Of a stretch of 64,000 nucleotides of DNA, positions 1-9,220 are shown piece after piece. The notes under the pieces are model-generated. The model ran no database searches, was not told the DNA's origin, and saw nothing but the letters and a program-made list of their open reading frames with translations. The stretch is taken from assembly GCF_030546935.1 (NCBI RefSeq), contig NZ_JAUOPH010000001.1, forward strand, positions 682,001 through 746,000, in the 5' to 3' direction. The translations under genes were made by a program, and so were the position numbers. The DNA is from Marinobacter sp. 2_MG-2023 (GTDB lineage Bacteria; Pseudomonadota; Gammaproteobacteria; Pseudomonadales; Oleiphilaceae). Each line of letters opens with the position of its first letter. The stretch's first letter is position 1.

Positions 1-1261
1 CGATAGCATCCGGGAATTTGGCCGGGTGAGCAGTTCCAAGTGTGATCATCGGCACCTGGAGATCCCGACGACAAGCGCGAGCTGCATGCACGCCGATGGC
101 CGTGTGCGGATCCAGCAGGTATTCATTCTGCTCAAAAACTTCACGGATGGTGTCACAGGTAGTTTTGTCATCAACTGCAGCACTGTCGAAGAGCTTGCGG
201 GCGTGCTTCCAACGGTAGTCTTCGATACTCACCGGACCTTTCGTGGCATTATCCAGCAACTGTTTAACCGCCAGCCCGTCCCGGCCGTGCAGATCAAACA
301 GCAAGCGTTCAAAGTTGCTGGACACCATGATATCCATGCTTGGCGAAAGCGTGTGCTCAAGCTGATGCTGCTCGTACTTGTTACCGCTCATGAAGCGATG
401 GAGGATGTCGTTCTTGTTAGTCGCGATAACCAGCTGAGATACGGGCAGACCCATTTTCCGTGCCAGATAGCCGGCAAAGATATCCCCGAAGTTACCGGTA
501 GGTACGGAGAACGCCATGCTGCGATCAGGGCCACCAAGTGCCAACGAGGCATGAAAGTAATAAACGATCTGAGCCATGATGCGGGCCCAGTTGATCGAAT
601 TAACCGCCGCCAGTCTGGCTTTACCACCCAGAAACGACTGATCGCTGAAACTTTCCTTGACCATGCGCTGACAGTCATCAAAATTGCCCCGAATGGCAAG
701 GTTATGAATATTGTCACCCTTAACCGTTGTCATCTGACGGCGCTGTACTTCAGATACTCGCTCGAAGGGATGCAAAATAAAAATATCCACATGCTCGCAG
801 CGACGGCAACCTTCGATGGCCGCAGATCCGGTATCCCCGGAGGTAGCACCCATAATCACGGCATGTTCTTTGCGCTTTCCAAGGACATAATCCAACAGGC
901 GACCCAATAACTGCAGCGCAAAGTCCTTGAATGCCAATGTGGGTCCGCGGAAAAGCTCCATCACCCACTCATTGGTATCAAGCTGGACCAGCGGAGCGAC
1001 AGCCTTGTGCGCAAAAACACTGTAGGTTTCATCCAGCATCTGCCGGAAATCAGCCTCGGGAATGGCCTCTTCCACAAACGGGAACATGATATTGAACGCA
1101 AGCTCGGTGTACGGAAGCCCCCGCCAACTGCGGATTTCTTCCAGACTGAAGTGCGGGAGCGATTCCGGAACATAAAGGCCACCGTCCGGTGCCAGACCGG
1201 TGAGCAGAACGTCTTCAAAGCCCAGTGCGGGGGCTTCTCCCCGCGTACTGATATATCTCAC
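1..1261 (-). CDS. thrC: Threonine synthase (3' end cut off by window edge)
   Basis: PLP enzyme that converts O-phosphohomoserine to threonine, the last step of threonine synthesis. Reading from a GTG at 1261 gives about 420 residues open to the window edge. The N-terminus (MRYISTRGEAPALGFEDVLL) is typical of ThrC, and the PLP-lysine motif GPTLAFKDFALQ lies near residue 110. The ATSGDTGSAA phosphate-binding segment follows soon after. It lies 26 bp behind hom, so the two are very likely co-transcribed. Family members run somewhat longer, so a few dozen C-terminal residues are probably missing. GTG start chosen because it gives the conserved N-terminus. Confidence 0.93.
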   Translation of the reverse strand, partial: MRYISTRGEAPALGFEDVLLTGLAPDGGLYVPESLPHFSLEEIRSWRGLPYTELAFNIMFPFVEEAIPEADFRQMLDETYSVFAHKAVAPLVQLDTNEWVMELFRGPTLAFKDFALQLLGRLLDYVLGKRKEHAVIMGATSGDTGSAAIEGCRRCEHVDIFILHPFERVSEVQRRQMTTVKGDNIHNLAIRGNFDDCQRMVKESFSDQSFLGGKARLAAVNSINWARIMAQIVYYFHASLALGGPDRSMAFSVPTGNFGDIFAGYLARKMGLPVSQLVIATNKNDILHRFMSGNKYEQHQLEHTLSPSMDIMVSSNFERLLFDLHGRDGLAVKQLLDNATKGPVSIEDYRWKHARKLFDSAAVDDKTTCDTIREVFEQNEYLLDPHTAIGVHAARACRRDLQVPMITLGTAHPAKFPDAI

Positions 1262-1287
1262 GTGCGTACCTGTCAGTTATAGTTTTT

Positions 1288-2589
1288 TCAGTTGAAATTT
1301 TCGGCGCGAATGCGAACCACCGGGCCATCGGTATCAGAGAGCAATTCCAGCTCTTCGATAGCACGGTTGATCTGTCGTTCCTGCACTGTATGGGTGAGGA
1401 TTATGATGGGAATGCGGCCATCTTTAACCTCGGACTCTTTCTGCATGATCGACTCGATGTTGATGCCATGCTCACTCAGTATCGAGGCTATCTTGGCCAG
1501 CACACCCGGGCGGTCCAGAGCGGTTATGCGAAGGAAATAGGCAGACTGTATGTCTTCCATGGAAAGCACATTCAGATCGTCCAATGCACCCGGCACAAAC
1601 CCGAGATACGGCACCCGTAACGAGCTCTCACTCGCCACAATTCGGGCAACATCTACAACATCTGCAATCACAGCCGAAGCCGTTGCTTCATCACCGGCAC
1701 CCGGCCCGTAATACATGGTCTGGCCGACCGCATCGCCATCCACAAGAACGGCGTTCAGAACACCATCAACCTGGGCAATAAGGTGACTCTGGGGAACCAG
1801 GGTCGGGTGTACACGAAGCTCAATACCCTCTTCCCGACGACGAGCGATGCCCAGGTGCTTGATGCGATAACCAAGCTGTTCCGCATGAGCAATATCGTAG
1901 GGCGTGATCTGCGAAATCCCTTCGGTAAAGGCTTTTTCAAACTGAAGAGGAACACCAAAGCCTGCAGAAGCGAGAATGGTCAGCTTGTGTGCAGCGTCGA
2001 TACCCTCAACATCAAAGGTGGGATCCGCTTCCGCGTAACCAAGATCCTGGGCCTCTTTGAGAACCTCGGCAAAGGGCCGACCCGCACGCATTTCTGTAAG
2101 GATGTAATTGCCCGTGCCGTTGATAATCCCTGCAATCCAATCAATGCGGTTCCCAGCCAGGCCTTCTCGGATAGCCTTCATTACGGGGATACCACCGGCA
2201 ACACCGGCTTCATAAGCGACCACAACTCCGGCCTTTTCTGCAGCGTCAAAAATCTCGTTGCCGTGGACAGCAATCAGAGCCTTGTTCGCAGTAACCACAT
2301 GCTTGCCATTGCGGATAGCTGAAAGCACAAGCTCCCGCGCTGTCTCATAGCCGCCAATAAGTTCGACAACCACGTCAACTTCAGGATCGTTCACCACGTC
2401 GAATATCTCGGTGCTGAAGGCGACGCTGCCAAGATCTATATCGTCACGACTGCGGCGACTGGCTACCCGGGTAATCCGGATATTACAGCCCGCACGGCCA
2501 GCAATAATTGCGGCGTTGCGAGTCAATACATTGAATGTACCGCCGCCAACGGTTCCCAGTCCGCAGATTCCGACATTGACGTCTTTCAA
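1288..2589 (-). CDS. hom: Homoserine dehydrogenase
   Basis: NAD(P)H-dependent reduction of aspartate semialdehyde to homoserine, the branch point to threonine and methionine. The N-terminal Rossmann motif GICGLGTVGGGTF, the catalytic-domain segment GIINGTGNYILTEM and a C-terminal ACT domain (about residues 350-425, starting YFLRITALDRPGVLAKIAS) are all visible. The ACT domain suggests feedback control by threonine. The frame can be extended upstream, but a TTG at 2589 has a good AGGTG ribosome site 5 bases before it and gives 433 aa, the usual length. Forms a unit with thrC downstream. A -10-like TATACT lies at 2670-2675 on the minus strand. Confidence 0.93.
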   Translation of the reverse strand: MKDVNVGICGLGTVGGGTFNVLTRNAAIIAGRAGCNIRITRVASRRSRDDIDLGSVAFSTEIFDVVNDPEVDVVVELIGGYETARELVLSAIRNGKHVVTANKALIAVHGNEIFDAAEKAGVVVAYEAGVAGGIPVMKAIREGLAGNRIDWIAGIINGTGNYILTEMRAGRPFAEVLKEAQDLGYAEADPTFDVEGIDAAHKLTILASAGFGVPLQFEKAFTEGISQITPYDIAHAEQLGYRIKHLGIARRREEGIELRVHPTLVPQSHLIAQVDGVLNAVLVDGDAVGQTMYYGPGAGDEATASAVIADVVDVARIVASESSLRVPYLGFVPGALDDLNVLSMEDIQSAYFLRITALDRPGVLAKIASILSEHGINIESIMQKESEVKDGRIPIIILTHTVQERQINRAIEELELLSDTDGPVVRIRAENFN

Positions 2590-2676
2590 GCTCTCACCTC
2601 TGATCCCGAAGGGGTGCTGATGAATTGTAGATTGCAGCATTGCTATTTCGCGACGCTGAAAGGCCGCACAGTATAC

Positions 2677-2709
2677 CGGTTCAGGGCTCGCTGAATAAGC
2701 CCTGAACCG
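2677..2709 (-). terminator. 12-bp perfect stem-loop between dsbC and hom
   Basis: CGGTTCAGGGCT pairs exactly with AGCCCTGAACCG across an 8-9 base loop. It lies between the dsbC stop and the hom start. No T-run follows on the minus strand, so it is a weak candidate for dsbC termination or a hairpin in the hom leader. It is directly followed by a -10-like TATACT. Confidence 0.45.
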
Positions 2710-2763
2710 AAAGCTTGTCACATAACCGTGACGGCTCGTAGTGCACTGCCGTTCGAAAAGGCC

Positions 2764-3495
2764 TTAGAGCAGACCCAGCCCCTCGGCAAGGTTCTTCGCA
2801 GGCACATAACCACGCACAATATTGCCATCCTCCAGCACAATAGCCGGGGTGCCGGTTACACCTACGCGCTGACCAAGCTCAAACTGCTCGAGCACCGGAT
2901 TTTCACAGGTAGCCGCCGCAACCGCATCACCGGCTTTGGCAGCGTCCATCGCTGATTCCTTATCTTCTGCACACCAGACAGACACATACTTCACGAACGA
3001 TGGCTGGCCCGGCCCTGAGCGCGGATACGCATAGTAATTCACTGTAATTCCGTAATCGTTAAGCTGCGGAACTTCGTCGTGAAGCTTGCGGCAATACGGG
3101 CAGTCAATGTCGGTAAACACATCAATCACCACTTTCTCGTCACTGGCCTTGTAACTGATAACGCCTTCATCGCCATAGCTTTCCATGATCTCGTGACGAT
3201 CCGCAGCTCTTGCCGCTTCCGTAACGTTCGCGATGCCAGTGCTGGTAACTTTGAGCAAGTCCCCGGTCAGCAGGTACTGGCCATCCTGCGTTGTATAGAT
3301 GGTATCGCCGTTGTTGCTCTGGACTTCATAAAGCCCCTTCGCTTCGGATTCCTTCACAGACAATACTTTCAACCCCGGAACGGCACTGGAAAGACGCTCA
3401 CTGATACGGTCTTCTACATCACCCGCAACACTGAAGGGTGAACCCAACACGCCAGCCACCATCACGGCCACCATAAAAAAACGTTTTACATTCAT
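2764..3495 (-). CDS. dsbC: Thiol:disulfide interchange protein DsbC
   Basis: Periplasmic disulfide isomerase that shuffles wrong disulfides in exported proteins. The sequence has an N-terminal signal peptide (VKRFFMVAVMVAGVLG), a dimerisation domain, and a thioredoxin-like domain with the active site DIDCPYCRKLH (cysteines near residues 132 and 135), plus the cis-proline segment VTGTPAIV. A GTG at 3507 would add four residues, but the ATG at 3495 fits the AAAGG ribosome site better. It sits between xerD and hom. No partner DsbD is in the window. Confidence 0.93.
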   Translation of the reverse strand: MNVKRFFMVAVMVAGVLGSPFSVAGDVEDRISERLSSAVPGLKVLSVKESEAKGLYEVQSNNGDTIYTTQDGQYLLTGDLLKVTSTGIANVTEAARAADRHEIMESYGDEGVISYKASDEKVVIDVFTDIDCPYCRKLHDEVPQLNDYGITVNYYAYPRSGPGQPSFVKYVSVWCAEDKESAMDAAKAGDAVAAATCENPVLEQFELGQRVGVTGTPAIVLEDGNIVRGYVPAKNLAEGLGLL

Positions 3496-3640
3496 TCTGG
3501 CAAACACACCTTTTCAGTAGGGTACTTAATCAAGCTTGCGGAAACACTCACACTAGCCAGGAAACAATCAAAAAAACCAACTCTGCGACACCAAGCCGCC
3601 ACAAAAGTTCAAAGCGCTACCTTACCTAATAATCTCAGGT

Positions 3641-4573
3641 TCAACCACGAGGATGATGGGCCTGGTGCAAGGATTGCAGGCGCTGGCGCGCCACATGGGT
3701 GTAAATCTGCGTTGTCGAAAGATCCGAATGACCCAGCAACATCTGAACTACACGCAAGTCGGCACCATGGTTAAGCAGATGGGTTGCAAAGGCATGCCTG
3801 AGCGTATGAGGAGAGAGATGCTTGCGGATACCTGTACGGATGGCGTAATGCCGCACCCGGTGCCAGAAGGTTTGCCGGGTCATCGCAGTCGGCCGATTGC
3901 CAGGAAACAGCGCATCACAGGCCCGACCCTTCAGCAGTTCAGGGCGCCCCTCTTTCATATACAGTTCAAGCCAGTCCACTGCCTCTTCACCCAAGGGAAC
4001 CAGACGCTCCTTATCGCCTTTACCGGTAACGCGTATGACACCCTGGCGGAGATTTACCTGGTCAACACGCAAACCTGTGAGCTCAGACACCCGTAAGCCA
4101 CAGCCGTAGAGAATCTCCAGCATAGCTTTGTCCCGCTGCTCAATCGGTAAGTCGGGGTCAGGTTCTGCCAGGAGAGCGTCTACTTCCTCTTCGGTCAGGG
4201 AGTCCGGTAATCGTCTCGGCAGGCGTGGGCTGTCTATGCGCAACGTGGGGTCTTCAGCGATCAACCGTTCCCGAAGTAAAAACCGGTAAAACCGGCGAAT
4301 TCCCGAGAGCCGGCGGGCCGCCGTTGACGTTTTTATGCCCTGAGCGAGCCCGTTGGCCATCCACGCCAGCAAATCCGTCCGTCGCACTTCCGTCAGAAGG
4401 GGCTGCCCAGGCTGACCTTCCAGCCAGACGACCAACCGCTGCAGGTCGCTACAATATGCCTGCCGGGTTTTCTCACCCAGGCCGTCCTCAAGCCAGACTG
4501 CATCAACAAATCGGACAATTACCGCTTCATCCTCTGGTCTCACCCCGTAGCCCTCTGGCAACTCTATATTCAC
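3641..4573 (-). CDS. xerD: Tyrosine recombinase XerD
   Basis: Site-specific recombinase that, with XerC, resolves chromosome dimers at dif. An N-terminal SAM-like core-binding domain (residues about 10-95) is followed by the catalytic domain. Visible catalytic motifs are GLRVSELTGL (first Arg), HTLRHAFATHLL (His-x-x-Arg), LGHSDLSTTQIYTH (His and nucleophile Tyr). The open frame runs upstream to 4741, but that part crosses the rplS terminator and the rplS 3' end. The GTG at 4573 gives 310 aa, close to the family's usual 300. Gene order xerD-dsbC-hom is a known gammaproteobacterial arrangement. Confidence 0.92.
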   Translation of the reverse strand: MNIELPEGYGVRPEDEAVIVRFVDAVWLEDGLGEKTRQAYCSDLQRLVVWLEGQPGQPLLTEVRRTDLLAWMANGLAQGIKTSTAARRLSGIRRFYRFLLRERLIAEDPTLRIDSPRLPRRLPDSLTEEEVDALLAEPDPDLPIEQRDKAMLEILYGCGLRVSELTGLRVDQVNLRQGVIRVTGKGDKERLVPLGEEAVDWLELYMKEGRPELLKGRACDALFPGNRPTAMTRQTFWHRVRHYAIRTGIRKHLSPHTLRHAFATHLLNHGADLRVVQMLLGHSDLSTTQIYTHVARQRLQSLHQAHHPRG

Positions 4574-4600
4574 AAAGGTATATTCTGGCTCGCCAGAAAC

Positions 4601-4629
4601 AAAAAAGGCAGCCCTAAGGCTGCCTTTTT
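4601..4629 (-). terminator. Rho-independent terminator behind rplS
   Basis: On the minus strand AAAAAGGCAGCC pairs with GGCTGCCTTTTTT over a short loop, ending in a T-run. It lies 30 bp after the rplS stop and closes the rpsP-rimM-trmD-rplS operon. It also argues against any xerD start upstream of 4600. Confidence 0.88.
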
Positions 4630-4658
4630 CACTGCAAGGTTGCTCAGCACATGGCTGA

Positions 4659-5015
4659 TCAGCCCAGCTTTTCCTTGATACGTGCTGCCTTACCAGAAAG
4701 GTCACGCAAGTAGTAAAGCTTGGCTTGACGCACGTCACCACGACGCTTCACTGAAATGCTGTCGATCAGCTTGGAGAAGGTCTGGAACGTACGCTCAACG
4801 CCGACGCCGTAAGAAATTTTACGCACGGTGAACGACGAGTTCATGCCACGGTTACGCTTACCAATAACAACGCCTTCGAACGCCTGCAGACGTTCACGGT
4901 TGCCTTCAGTAACACGAACCTGAATAACCACGGTGTCACCCGGCGCAAACGCGGGGACTTCCTTGGTCATCTGTTCTGTTTCGAGTTGATTGATGATGTT
5001 GTTCTTGCCGCTCAT
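4659..5015 (-). CDS. rplS: 50S ribosomal protein L19
   Basis: Large-subunit protein at the 30S/50S interface. The 118-aa product has the standard length, with the conserved segments [39 protein letters not shown] and the C-terminal [16 protein letters not shown]. The start [12 protein letters not shown] is preceded by AGGAG. Longer frames upstream overlap trmD and are not needed. Last gene of the rpsP-rimM-trmD-rplS operon, followed by a strong terminator. Confidence 0.97.
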   Translation of the reverse strand: MSGKNNIINQLETEQMTKEVPAFAPGDTVVIQVRVTEGNRERLQAFEGVVIGKRNRGMNSSFTVRKISYGVGVERTFQTFSKLIDSISVKRRGDVRQAKLYYLRDLSGKAARIKEKLG

Positions 5016-5040
5016 CGTAATGCTCCTGATACCCAATCTT

Positions 5041-5799
5041 TTAATGCCCTGATGATTCAGAGGCACACGGTTCGTTTAAAATCTCACCCAGTAGCTCACG
5101 CTCTTCGCCCGTAAGCACCCGCTTTTCCAACAGGTCGGGGCGTCGCTCCCAGGTTCGCCTCAGCGACTGCTTGAGTCGCCAACGCCGGATCTGATCATGG
5201 TGACCGCCCAACAAAATATCCGGCACCGCCTGACCTTCGTATACTTCGGGCCGGGTGTAGTGCGGACAATCCAGCAAACCGTCAGCAAAAGAATCCTGCT
5301 CTGCCGACTGCGCATGACCCAGCGCTCCGGGGATGAGGCGTGTAACCGCATCAATGACAACCATAGCTGCCAGTTCGCCACCAGAGAGTACAAAGTCTCC
5401 CAGTGATATTTCCCGGTCGACTTCTGCCGTTATCAGGCGCTCATCAACACCTTCATATCGACCTGCTACCAGAATCAAATGTTCTTCTGCAGCAAGCGAC
5501 TCAACAACAGCCTGACTCAGAGTTTCGCCTTGAGGCGAAAGATAAACCACGCAAGCTTTCCCAGGCGCAGCTTCTTTCGCTGCGTGAATGGCATCCCTTA
5601 GCGGCTGAATTTTCATCAGCATGCCGGGGCCACCACCGTAAGGCCTGTCGTCAACAGTACGGTGACGATCATGGGTGAACTCGCGAGGGTTCCAGCTATT
5701 AACGGTCAAAAGACCGTCGCGCACTGCCCTGCTTGTTATCCCGTAATCTGTTACCGCCTGGAACATCTCTGGAAACAGGCTTACTGCACCAATCCACAC
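5041..5799 (-). CDS. trmD: tRNA (guanine-N1)-methyltransferase TrmD
   Basis: SAM-dependent enzyme that makes m1G37 next to the anticodon and so prevents +1 frameshifting. The 252-aa SPOUT (trefoil-knot) protein starts [20 protein letters not shown]. It shows [24 protein letters not shown] and the knot segment [15 protein letters not shown]. It lies 3 bp after rimM and 25 bp before rplS, in the usual order. Confidence 0.97.
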   Translation of the reverse strand: MWIGAVSLFPEMFQAVTDYGITSRAVRDGLLTVNSWNPREFTHDRHRTVDDRPYGGGPGMLMKIQPLRDAIHAAKEAAPGKACVVYLSPQGETLSQAVVESLAAEEHLILVAGRYEGVDERLITAEVDREISLGDFVLSGGELAAMVVIDAVTRLIPGALGHAQSAEQDSFADGLLDCPHYTRPEVYEGQAVPDILLGGHHDQIRRWRLKQSLRRTWERRPDLLEKRVLTGEERELLGEILNEPCASESSGH

Positions 5800-5802
5800 C
5801 TG

Positions 5803-6330
5803 TCAGAACTCCGGATCCCAGTCTACGACCATTTTACGCTCTGCCAGATCTACTTCCCGGACGACCTTATCAGGAAGATAGGGAATCAAGCGCTCGCGCT
5901 GATCAATGGAGCCTGCTGTAGCATGCACCACCAAGACATCATTGGAACCGGTTTCTATCAGGTGATCCACACGACCGAAGCATTCACCCTCAACCGTGAA
6001 CACATCAAGACCCTGTAACTGAAGCCAGTAAAACTCCCCTTCGGGGAGCTCGGGCAACTCAGCAGTCGGGACCTTGACCTCGGCCCCACAATAAGTGCGA
6101 GCCAGCTCACGATCGTTAATACCTTTAAGCCTGACAACGATCGCCTGCCCTTGGCGACGACCTTCCTCAAGCTTTGCAGGAATACGTTTGCCGTCCAGAT
6201 CAAGAACCCAGTCGGTATAGTTCAGTATTCCTTCTCTGGGGTCGGTGAAGGAAAAAACCTTGAGCCACCCTTTAACCCCAAATACCGAGGTAATCCGACC
6301 GACTACAGTTTCCTGAGGATTCTGCGTCAT
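5803..6330 (-). CDS. rimM: 16S rRNA processing protein RimM
   Basis: Maturation factor for the 30S head that binds S19. The 175-aa product has the N-terminal RimM barrel (GRITSVFGVKGWLKVFSFTD) and a C-terminal PRC barrel (GEFYWLQLQGLDVFT, then LIPYLPDKVVREVDL). It lies between rpsP (26 bp gap) and trmD (3 bp gap), the conserved order. Confidence 0.96.
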   Translation of the reverse strand: MTQNPQETVVGRITSVFGVKGWLKVFSFTDPREGILNYTDWVLDLDGKRIPAKLEEGRRQGQAIVVRLKGINDRELARTYCGAEVKVPTAELPELPEGEFYWLQLQGLDVFTVEGECFGRVDHLIETGSNDVLVVHATAGSIDQRERLIPYLPDKVVREVDLAERKMVVDWDPEF

Positions 6331-6356
6331 ACAACAACCCCGGTGGTCAGTAAAAC

Positions 6357-6596
6357 TTACACAGCAGCCTTGAGCAATTGCGCAACGCGATCGCTGGTTT
6401 GTGCACCCTGGCCAATCCAGAAATCTACACGGTCGCGATCAACACGAAGGCGCTCTTCCTGACCGCGGGCGATCGGGTTAAAAAATCCAACGCGCTCAAT
6501 GAAGGCGCCGTCGCGTGCTCTGCGACTGTCGGTTACTGTCAGATGATAGAACGGGCGCTTCTTGGAACCGCCACGAGCCAAACGGATTGTTACCAT
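6357..6596 (-). CDS. rpsP: 30S ribosomal protein S16
   Basis: Small-subunit assembly protein of the 16S 5' domain. The 79-aa product is of typical length and starts [20 protein letters not shown], followed by [21 protein letters not shown]. First gene of the rpsP-rimM-trmD-rplS operon. ffh lies upstream on the same strand with a 165-bp gap that holds a candidate promoter. Confidence 0.97.
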   Translation of the reverse strand: MVTIRLARGGSKKRPFYHLTVTDSRRARDGAFIERVGFFNPIARGQEERLRVDRDRVDFWIGQGAQTSDRVAQLLKAAV

Positions 6597-6691
6597 TTAA
6601 CCAATATCCTGTTCTGTTAATACGAACTTTGTACGTTTCACGCCTACCACAATGGTGGTTAACGCGGAGACCCATACTCGAAAGGGGCGCT

Positions 6692-6720
6692 ATTCTATGC
6701 TAAATGCGCTTCAAAGAAAA
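6692..6720 (-). promoter_or_regulatory. Candidate sigma-70 promoter for rpsP
   Basis: On the minus strand TAGAAT (-10, 6692-6697) lies 17 bp after a weak TTTTCT (-35, 6715-6720). It is about 100 bp before the rpsP start, in the ffh-rpsP gap. The -35 is poor, so this is only a candidate. Confidence 0.35.
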
Positions 6721-6761
6721 CAGGGAAACAGACTGTTTCTAGGTTTTCCGTGTAAGGCTTT

Positions 6762-8150
6762 TTACATACGACCAAACGGAGGCATCCCACCGCCGCCACC
6801 GCCCGGCGGCATCATACCACCCAGACCGCGCATCATATTCGCCATACCGCCCTTTTTGCTGAACTTTTTCATCATCTTCTGCATCTGCTTATGCTGCTTG
6901 AGCAGACGATTCACATCCTGTATCTGCGTACCGGAGCCAGTCGCAATCCGGCGCTTGCGGGAGTTGTTGATGACATCCGGGTAACGGCGCTCCTTTGCGG
7001 TCATCGAACAAATAATCGCTTCCAGCTGCCCCATCGACTTATCGTTAACCTGCTGCTGGGCAGCCTGAGCCATCTGCCCCATGCCCGGCAGCTTGTCCAT
7101 CAAGCCACCGATTCCACCCATACTCTTCATTTGCTGAAGCTGGTCACGGAAGTCCTCAAGATCAAAACTTTTGCCTTTTTTGATCTTTTTGGTGAGCTTC
7201 TGCGCCTTTTTCTGATCGAGCTTGCGCTCGGCCTCTTCAATAAGAGAGAGCACGTCGCCCATACCAAGAATGCGCGACGCCACCCGATCCGGATGAAACG
7301 GCTCAAGGGCGTCGGTTTTTTCGCCAACACCAAGAAACTTGATGGGTTTGCCGGTAATGTGCCGCACAGACAGTGCCGCACCGCCGCGGGCATCACCATC
7401 GGTCTTTGTCAGCACTACGCCAGTCAGCGGCAAAGCGTCGTTAAATGCCTTGGCCGTGTTTGCAGCATCCTGACCTGTCATGGCATCAACCACAAACAGG
7501 GTTTCAACCGGCTTGACGGCTTTATGCAAGCGACCGATCTCGCCCATCATTTGTTCATCAACGTGCAAACGCCCGGCGGTATCCAGAATCACTACATCAA
7601 TGTGCTTCTTGCGGGCGGCGGCAACCGCGCCTTCAGCGATGGTGACAGGATCCTGGTCAGCACTGCTGGGGAAAAACTCAACACCCACTTCACCTGCCAG
7701 GGTTTCCAGCTGCTTGATAGCCGCCGGGCGATAGACGTCAGCACTCACTACCATGACCGATTTTTTCTGTCGCTCTTTCAAGAAACGCGACAGTTTTGCA
7801 ACCGTAGTCGTTTTACCCGCGCCCTGAAGGCCGGCCATCATAACTACCGCGGGCGGCTGAACGGCAAGATTGAGGGTTTCATTCCCCTCACCCATTACCC
7901 GCTCCAGCTCCTGCTGGACAACCTTTACAAACACCTGTCCCGGGGTAAGGCTGCGCTGGACTTCCTGACCAATGGCGCGCTGCCGGACGCCCTCAACAAA
8001 GTCTTTTACCACCGGCAGGGCAACGTCTGCCTCAAGCAGCGCCATGCGCACTTCCCGGAGAGTGTCCTTTATATTGTCGTCGGTGAGCCGCGCCTGACCG
8101 GAAATCTTGCGCAGGCTACCGGAAAGTCGGTCTTGGAGGTTTTCAAACAT
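6762..8150 (-). CDS. ffh: Signal recognition particle GTPase Ffh
   Basis: Protein part of the bacterial SRP, which targets nascent membrane proteins to FtsY and SecYEG. The NG domain shows GLQGAGKTTTVAKL (G1), VDAMTGQDAANTA, DTAGRLHVDE (G3) and TKTDGDARGGAAL (G4). The Met-rich M domain follows from about residue 325 and ends in a Gly/Met/Pro tail. MFENLQDRLSGSL at 8150 gives 462 aa, the normal length; the longer frame to 8237 is not conserved-looking. Divergent from ypjD, as in Escherichia coli. Confidence 0.96.
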   Translation of the reverse strand: MFENLQDRLSGSLRKISGQARLTDDNIKDTLREVRMALLEADVALPVVKDFVEGVRQRAIGQEVQRSLTPGQVFVKVVQQELERVMGEGNETLNLAVQPPAVVMMAGLQGAGKTTTVAKLSRFLKERQKKSVMVVSADVYRPAAIKQLETLAGEVGVEFFPSSADQDPVTIAEGAVAAARKKHIDVVILDTAGRLHVDEQMMGEIGRLHKAVKPVETLFVVDAMTGQDAANTAKAFNDALPLTGVVLTKTDGDARGGAALSVRHITGKPIKFLGVGEKTDALEPFHPDRVASRILGMGDVLSLIEEAERKLDQKKAQKLTKKIKKGKSFDLEDFRDQLQQMKSMGGIGGLMDKLPGMGQMAQAAQQQVNDKSMGQLEAIICSMTAKERRYPDVINNSRKRRIATGSGTQIQDVNRLLKQHKQMQKMMKKFSKKGGMANMMRGLGGMMPPGGGGGGMPPFGRM

Positions 8151-8331
8151 GTTGCTCTTCCGTACCCCGGATAAATTGAGTGCACAAACCTCAGAGCCGG
8201 CTTCGGCTCCTTGATTCCTGTTGCATAATCGCGACATTATAACCAGACTATCGTCCTGAAACGACCAACCCGGTCAAATCGGCAGCTATGCCTGCCGATC
8301 TCCAGCCAGCACAGTGGTTTATAAGGAAGTC

Positions 8332-9138
8332 ATGGGAACGCTGATTCTCGCGGTCACCGCTCTTTTTCTGTACAGCGTCGGCACCGCCTTGCAGGCGCTT
8401 CATTTTCGTGGACGCGTGCACAGCAACATTGCCATTACGACACTTATCGGCATGCTGGCTCTTACCGCCCACGGAGTTTTGATAACCCAGACTATTCTCC
8501 ACGATGGCGGTGTCGACTTCGGCTTGTTCAAAAGCTCGGTACTGATTTCCTGGCTAATCGTTTTCCTTTTACTGGGACTCAACCTCAAAAAGCCGGTTCA
8601 AAGCCTCTTTCTGGGGGTCTATCCTCTAGCAGCCCTGACCATCATCATGGCATTGGTCACGCACACACCCTCGCGGGTGGTTTCTGATGAGAGCTATGGC
8701 GTACTTTCTCACATCGCACTGTCAGTTACAGCCTACAGCCTGTTTTCTCTGGCGGCTATACAGGCGACCCTGCTTTATTTCCAGAACCGCCAACTGAAGC
8801 GCAACTATAACAGCTCGATATTGCGCAACCTGCCACCACTGCAAACCATGGAATCCCTGCTTTTTGAAATGCTATGGGCAGGCGTTGTCATGCTTATTCT
8901 CGCCATCGTGACGGGCGCCATTTTTATAGAAAACCTGTTTGCCCAGAATCTTGCCCACAAAACTATATTCTCGCTGCTGTCACTGCTGGTTTTCGTCGCA
9001 CTGCTTGTAGGGCGTTATACAAAAGGCTGGCGCGGCATGACTGCAAGCCGCTGGACACTGGCCGGGTGCGCCCTGCTTATGGTGGCCTTCTATGGCAGCA
9101 AGTTTGCCATCGAACTGGTATTCCAGAAGGGCGGTTGA
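8332..9138 (+). CDS. ypjD: CcsA-like inner membrane protein YpjD
   Basis: Integral membrane protein with about eight hydrophobic segments and similarity to the CcsA/CcmC cytochrome c assembly fold. Its own role is not settled, and no cytochrome c maturation genes are nearby. The ATG at 8332 follows an AAGGAAG ribosome site by 2-3 bases; a GTG at 8314 would put that site inside the gene. The order ffh / ypjD / corC-type gene matches the E. coli ffh-ypjD-yfjD region. Confidence 0.82.
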   Translation: MGTLILAVTALFLYSVGTALQALHFRGRVHSNIAITTLIGMLALTAHGVLITQTILHDGGVDFGLFKSSVLISWLIVFLLLGLNLKKPVQSLFLGVYPLAALTIIMALVTHTPSRVVSDESYGVLSHIALSVTAYSLFSLAAIQATLLYFQNRQLKRNYNSSILRNLPPLQTMESLLFEMLWAGVVMLILAIVTGAIFIENLFAQNLAHKTIFSLLSLLVFVALLVGRYTKGWRGMTASRWTLAGCALLMVAFYGSKFAIELVFQKGG

Positions 9139-9220
9139 TATCCCGCCCTTAACATCTTGACACCAGACACAATCACAACCTACTTTCGCTACTTGTCAGC
9201 AACATAAGGACACCCCTGGT

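Noticed and set aside
3641..4573. Tyrosine recombinase as phage or integron integrase
   Set aside because: Length, motifs and neighbours (rplS, dsbC, hom) fit chromosomal XerD; no extra IntI domain is seen.
4574..4741. Upstream extension of xerD
   Set aside because: It would read through the rplS terminator and the rplS 3' end, and adds a low-complexity N-terminus not seen in XerD.
6725..6739. GAAACAGACTGTTTC palindrome behind ffh as a terminator
   Set aside because: Weak AT-rich stem with short spacing; T-run imperfect. Also resembles a generic palindrome without assignable regulator.
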